Assembly: GCA_050115015.1 (NCBI GenBank)
Contig: JASFRI010000009.1
Location: 1-26,022, forward strand
Source: JASFRI01 sp050115015
GTDB lineage: Bacteria > Acidobacteriota > Polarisedimenticolia > CBDVAL01
Length of the DNA stretch: 26,022 nucleotides
Direction: 5' to 3'
Below the pieces are notes generated by a model. The model was not told the DNA's origin. It searched no databases and saw only the letters and a list, made by a program, of their open reading frames with translations. Positions within the stretch are counted from its first letter, which is position 1. Each line of letters opens with the position of its first letter. Both the position numbers and the translations under genes were made by a program. This document shows, piece by piece, positions 22,727 through 26,022 of the stretch.

Positions 22727-22872
22727 GCGCGATGTGTGCCTTGTCTCTCGCGCTCGCCGCCGGTCGCCCTGCCCCACCCGGACAAAGGGCGCCTGCCATG
22801 TCTCGGACGGCTGCCTGCCTGCCGCCGCTCCGGATCCCTCTCCTGCTTCACCACCACCCTCCTCACCTCGAA

Positions 22873-22886
22873 CGGCCCAAAGGCCG
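22873..22886 (-). terminator. Small hairpin after the tyrosine autokinase gene
   Basis: CGGCC (22873-22877) and GGCCG (22882-22886) pair around a 4-base loop, 5 bases after the autokinase stop on the minus strand. The stem is only 5 bp and there is no T-tract. It could be a weak terminator separating the barrel/Wzz/kinase genes from the aminotransferase operon, or chance in a GC-rich sequence. Confidence 0.25.
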
Positions 22887-22891
22887 GATTC

Positions 22892-23650
22892 CTAGTCGCT
22901 CTCTTCCTCGGCCCCTCGCCAGCGGTACGCATAGCGGTAGCCGTAACGCTGCCATCTCCGGGCCGGCATGGCGTTGAGCAGCACCCCGAGGAGCCGATCG
23001 GGATCCAGCAACTCCACCGCCTCCTGCAGCGCCGATCGCGGGGTGACCTCCGCCCGGGCCACCAGCAGGACGTGATCCGACACCCGGGCCAGGTGCCGGG
23101 TCTCGGCGAAGGGCAGCAGTGGGGGACAGTCGGCAACGACGATGTCGAAGCGCTCCCGCAACCGCCCCAGAAGCCGCGACACCACCCGCGGCTCCAGCTC
23201 CTGCGCCGCCGTCTCGCGCTTCCATCCCGCGGTTACCACCGACAGCTTCTCCCGGGCACAGTTCTGGATCACTTCCTCGAGCTTCGCGCTCCCCCGGAGA
23301 ACCTCGGATAGACCGCGACGACGCTTCTCCACGAGGAATCCCTCCAGGGCGGGGCGCCGGAGGTCGAAATCCACGAGCAGGACCTTGCGCGGGAAGTGCT
23401 CGGCAAGGGCGAGCGCGAGGTTCACCGCGGTCAGCGACTTCCCCTCCCCCGGCAGCGCGCTGACCACCGCAAGGGTCCCCTCCGAGGCCCCCTCCCCGGG
23501 CCCCAGCCCGCCCGCCAGCACTTTCCGGTACTCCTCGGCGGCGGCGGAGTGGGGGGCATCCAGGAGCACCACCAGGGGATCGGGACGGAACCGGTTCACG
23601 AGGATCACATCCGTGCTCCGGCGTACGTCCTTGCCCTGCAACTCGTTCAT
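22892..23650 (-). CDS. CpsD/CapB-like BY-kinase (tyrosine autokinase) of the EPS system
   Basis: This 252-aa cytoplasmic P-loop protein is the separate kinase half of a Wzc-like pair. Walker A is SALPGEGKS (64-72), Walker A' is VLLVDFDLRRP (90-100) and Walker B is VVADCPP (171-177), the standard BY-kinase trio. The C-terminus carries a short Tyr cluster, Tyr236/238/240/242 in RYGYRYAYRW, the probable autophosphorylation site. It should cycle between phosphorylated and free forms and, with the chain-length protein, control polymer length and export. The ATG at 23650 shares its A with the Wzz stop (TGATG) and has GGGAGG 6 bases upstream; GTG 23653 is one codon longer. Exosortase-A-associated kinases look like this, but so do others. 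Confidence 0.9.
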   Translation of the reverse strand: MNELQGKDVRRSTDVILVNRFRPDPLVVLLDAPHSAAAEEYRKVLAGGLGPGEGASEGTLAVVSALPGEGKSLTAVNLALALAEHFPRKVLLVDFDLRRPALEGFLVEKRRRGLSEVLRGSAKLEEVIQNCAREKLSVVTAGWKRETAAQELEPRVVSRLLGRLRERFDIVVADCPPLLPFAETRHLARVSDHVLLVARAEVTPRSALQEAVELLDPDRLLGVLLNAMPARRWQRYGYRYAYRWRGAEEESD

Positions 23651-25086
23651 CACGAGCCTCCCTTGGCGGCCGCCCGTCGGCGACGCGGCACCTTGATGAT
23701 CGGAACGGCGGCCAGGACCGGGACGCCCGTGGCCTCCTGGACCTGCTGCGGGGCGTAGAACGTCGGCCGGAGCACCTCCTGCAAGGCCACGATCCCGCCC
23801 CCGATGGCGAGGCCGAGCAGGATGCCCACGGCGATGGTCTGGATCGGATCCGGCCGGTAGGGCGTCGCGGGCGGACGGGCCCGGTCCAGCACCACGAACT
23901 GCTCCCCCTGCCGCTCGCGCTCCAGGGTCTCGGCGATCTCGGCGTCGGTCTTCTTGCGCAGAAGGTCCTGGTACTTGCTCTCCAGCGTGTTGTAGTCGCG
24001 AGTGAGGCTCAGGAGCTCCTGCTCCCGCGAAGGCGCGTTCTCCACGCGCGCGCGGTAGCGGGCGACGTCCTCCTTGATCCGATCGATCTCCTCCTCGAGC
24101 TGGGAGATCTCCAGGTCGATCGCCTGGACCTCGGTCTGGAGCCGCTCGAAGGCCGGGTTCAACAGGACCCCGGGCGGGGCATCCGAATCCGCCGGAAGCG
24201 AGGCCACCTCCTTCTGCAGCGCGTCGACCCGGGCCTGAAGCTGCTGCACGTCAGGGTAACGATCCGTGTAGCGCAGGCGGAGCTCCGCCAGGTCCTTCTT
24301 CGCCTTCATCAGCTGCACCCGGGGATCGTCCGGGTCCGCCGACTCGACCTCGCCCAGCTCGAAGCGCTCCATGCTCCCCATCTGCGCCTGCAGGAGGGTG
24401 CGGCGATCCCGGGCGCGCTCCAGCGAGAGCTGGTTGTCCCTCAGGTCGCGCTGCAGCCCCTCCAGGGTGCGCAGGTTCGCGTCCTGCTGCTGCGGCAGCT
24501 CCGCCTGGTTCTTGCGCTTGAACTCCGCGATCGCCGCTTCCTGCCGTACCAGCTCGCCGCGGATCCTCTCCAGCTCGTCGCCCAGGAACTCGGAGGTGTT
24601 CCGTGCCTCCTCCTGACGCGTCTGGGCATTCGCCTCGATGAAGAGATCCGCCAGCCGGTTGGCGATCCGGGCCGCGAGGACGGGATCTCCGGACCGGTAG
24701 GAGATGGCGAAGCTGCTGCGCTCCTTGGTGCGCAGGGAGATCCGCTTCTGCATGTCCTCGATGCGCTGCTCCTGCATCCTGGCGTCCAGGGATTGGGGGA
24801 ACAGGTTGAGGTCCCGCGCGACGGTCTCCAGGCGCGTCCGGCTCGTCACCTGCTGCTGGATCGTCTTCATGCCCCCCTCGATGGACGTGGTCGCGGTGGG
24901 CTTCACGTACTCCGAGGGGATGTTCGGCGGCTGGACGAGGATCACCGTCGTGGCCATGAACTCCGGGGGCACGAGCTTGAGGACCGCGAACGCTCCAGCG
25001 AGGCAGAGGATGAGCGGGATCACCAGATACCAGCGCTTGCGCCACGCCATCCGCGTGTAGGTACCGATCAGGGCCGACGTATCCAT
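23650..25086 (-). CDS. Wzz/GumC-like polysaccharide chain-length determinant
   Basis: This 478-aa inner-membrane protein has a TM near the N-terminus (residues about 19-38, WYLVIPLILCLAGAFAVLKL) and a second near the C-terminus (TIAVGILLGLAIGGGIVALQ). Between them is a long periplasmic coiled coil rich in Glu, Arg, Leu and Gln (about 160-400). LVQPPNIPSEYVKP and TKERSSFAISYRSGDPVLAA are typical of the Wzz/PCP-2 family, and PPATPYRPDPI is the proline-rich element ahead of TM2. It has no kinase domain; that function is on the next gene. It would set chain length and may link polymerase, kinase and outer-membrane exporter. The ATG follows AGAGGAGG by 5 bases and overlaps the upstream stop by one base (TGATG). 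Confidence 0.93.
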   Translation of the reverse strand: MDTSALIGTYTRMAWRKRWYLVIPLILCLAGAFAVLKLVPPEFMATTVILVQPPNIPSEYVKPTATTSIEGGMKTIQQQVTSRTRLETVARDLNLFPQSLDARMQEQRIEDMQKRISLRTKERSSFAISYRSGDPVLAARIANRLADLFIEANAQTRQEEARNTSEFLGDELERIRGELVRQEAAIAEFKRKNQAELPQQQDANLRTLEGLQRDLRDNQLSLERARDRRTLLQAQMGSMERFELGEVESADPDDPRVQLMKAKKDLAELRLRYTDRYPDVQQLQARVDALQKEVASLPADSDAPPGVLLNPAFERLQTEVQAIDLEISQLEEEIDRIKEDVARYRARVENAPSREQELLSLTRDYNTLESKYQDLLRKKTDAEIAETLERERQGEQFVVLDRARPPATPYRPDPIQTIAVGILLGLAIGGGIVALQEVLRPTFYAPQQVQEATGVPVLAAVPIIKVPRRRRAAAKGGS

Positions 25087-26022
25087 CACGTCCTCCTCTG
25101 GCCGGCGTACCGGAAGAGCACCGAGTAGACCTCCTCGCGATACGTGCCCGGACCACCGTCGCTGTCCGCGGCCTGGTCCACCACCTGGGCCGCCAGCTGC
25201 GCCGACCAGCCCCCGGCGATCGGCCGTGAGTAGTTCAGTTCCAGGACCCGCGTGTCCAGGTCCAGCTCGACGCCGCGGCTCCGCGCCAGGGAGACCGAGA
25301 CGCCGATCCCGTCGGCGCGGCCGACGTCCCATCCGGCCCCTGCCGAGAAGGAGTCGCGCCGTACGGCGACCCGGACACCGGAGCCGGACGTGAACTCCCG
25401 GTTGTATCCCACGTTCCAGCGCGACCGGCGGTATTCCCCGGCGAACCCGGCGTCGCCGTAGAGCCGGTCCGTCCCGGAGAGGACGCCCCCGAGCTCCACC
25501 GTGTCGCCGCGGATCGCCTGGTCCTGCTTGAGGACCACACCCAGCAGCCAGCTCGCCGACAGCCTCCGGGTGATCTGGTGGGTCGCCCCCCCCTGGACCG
25601 CAGAGAACACCGCGGTGGGAAAGTCCTGGGAATCGAACAGGGAGTAGCGCAGGCCGAGGTTCCAGGCGTTCCAGACCGAGGCACGGTGATCCGCCCCCAG
25701 CACCAGGGAATAGCTCTCGTTGTCTGCCAGGGCGGGGTCTTCATAGCGCGCCGCGCTACCGTCCAGCCGGGCCGAGAACCCCCAGGCGCGCGAGAAGCTG
25801 CGCCCGTATCCGGTCGAGAGGAGCCAGTAGTCCGTCCGCGTCCGGACCACCTGGAACCCGGGGTCCGCGCCCGGCGTCGGGCTCGCCTCGGCCTCCTCGG
25901 TGGCTCCGAGGCGCGGGTTCTCGGTGCGCCCCCAGGAGGCGTACACGCTTCCCCGGTTCCGCTCGTCCTCCAGCCCCCAGCCGAGACTCGCATACTGGCT
26001 GAGGTTGGTCAGTTCCCGGGTG
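25086..26022 (-). CDS. Outer-membrane beta-barrel protein of the EPS system, C-terminal part (cut by window edge)
   Basis: The last 311 codons are visible; the reading frame has no stop up to the right edge, so the start lies outside. The sequence alternates hydrophobic and polar residues in 8-12-residue strands ending in aromatic residues: YWLLSTGYGRSFSRAWGFSA, YSLVLGADHRASVWNAWNLG, LNYSRPIAGGWSAQLAAQVV. This is what a transmembrane beta-barrel looks like. Its place next to a Wzz-like protein and kinase matches the outer-membrane protein of exosortase-A-associated EPS loci (PEP-CTERM system outer membrane protein). It does not end with the usual terminal Phe; the last residues are YAGQRRT. 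It probably forms or supports the secretion channel. Confidence 0.8.
   Translation of the reverse strand, partial: TRELTNLSQYASLGWGLEDERNRGSVYASWGRTENPRLGATEEAEASPTPGADPGFQVVRTRTDYWLLSTGYGRSFSRAWGFSARLDGSAARYEDPALADNESYSLVLGADHRASVWNAWNLGLRYSLFDSQDFPTAVFSAVQGGATHQITRRLSASWLLGVVLKQDQAIRGDTVELGGVLSGTDRLYGDAGFAGEYRRSRWNVGYNREFTSGSGVRVAVRRDSFSAGAGWDVGRADGIGVSVSLARSRGVELDLDTRVLELNYSRPIAGGWSAQLAAQVVDQAADSDGGPGTYREEVYSVLFRYAGQRRT

Noticed and set aside
21623..23311. Plus-strand open frame of over 500 codons across the aminotransferase and kinase genes
   Set aside because: It is antisense to two genes with intact catalytic motifs and has no recognisable domain; it is a by-product of high GC.
1..26022. 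tRNA, rRNA, CRISPR arrays, insertion sequences and long direct repeats
   Set aside because: Reading both strands by eye I found no cloverleaf, repeat-spacer pattern, transposase or terminal inverted repeats; small or diverged elements could still be missed without computation.

Overview
The window is one long exopolysaccharide or capsule biosynthesis locus from a GC-rich Gram-negative bacterium. The outer-membrane beta-barrel protein, the Wzz/BY-kinase pair, the Wzx flippase, the Wzy/WaaL-type polymerase or ligase and a WcaJ-type initiating sugar-phosphate transferase all point to a diderm with Wzx/Wzy-type export. The host cannot be named from the sequence. High GC, 4-base stop/start overlaps, GTG/TTG starts, and a secreted beta-helix protein with a Cys-rich insert would fit an uncultivated lineage of the Acidobacteriota, Myxococcota or Eisenbacteria kind. 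I found no RNA genes, CRISPR arrays, insertion sequences or integrases.

Almost everything lies on the minus strand, so the transcription order runs from the right edge leftwards. Right block (26022 to 16023): a partial outer-membrane beta-barrel protein, a Wzz/GumC-like chain-length protein, a CpsD-like tyrosine autokinase, a DegT aminotransferase, a 91-aa excisionase-type HTH protein, an unusual metallophosphoesterase-like protein, the initiating sugar-phosphate transferase, a NodB polysaccharide deacetylase, a methyltransferase and a GT4 glycosyltransferase. Middle block (15927 to 7207): an O-antigen ligase/polymerase, a GT4, a large secreted parallel beta-helix protein, another GT4, a NeuD/PglD-like acyltransferase and an SGNH hydrolase. 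Left block: a lone plus-strand Wzx flippase (5599-7068), then a minus-strand operon from about 5523 to the left edge: GT2, DegT aminotransferase, GT2, stand-alone amino-acid adenylation enzyme, acyl/peptidyl carrier protein, and a glutamine-dependent asparagine synthetase-like amidotransferase cut by the window edge.

Together the genes describe this pathway: the PGT starts a repeat unit on undecaprenyl phosphate; GT2 and GT4 enzymes extend it; two aminotransferases and the NeuD-like acyltransferase supply N-acylated amino sugars; Wzx flips it; the Wzy-like protein polymerises or ligates it; Wzz and the BY-kinase set chain length; the barrel protein helps export; and deacetylase, methyltransferase and SGNH hydrolase decorate it. 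The left block probably adds an amino-acid-derived or amidated substituent. The barrel/Wzz/kinase head and the ligase/carrier/amidotransferase tail resemble exosortase-A (PEP-CTERM) associated EPS loci, but no exosortase is in the window.

The most unusual item is the gene at 19819-21234. It is a calcineurin-like phosphoesterase scaffold in which the DxH, GNHE and GHTH metal/catalytic motifs read DVD, GESE and GHTQ, and it is split by a roughly 185-residue concanavalin-like domain. It is tied by 4-base overlaps to the HTH gene on one side and the initiating transferase on the other. Second is the adenylation/carrier/amidotransferase cassette at the left edge. Third is a G10 tract and perfect GC hairpin inside a GT4 gene.
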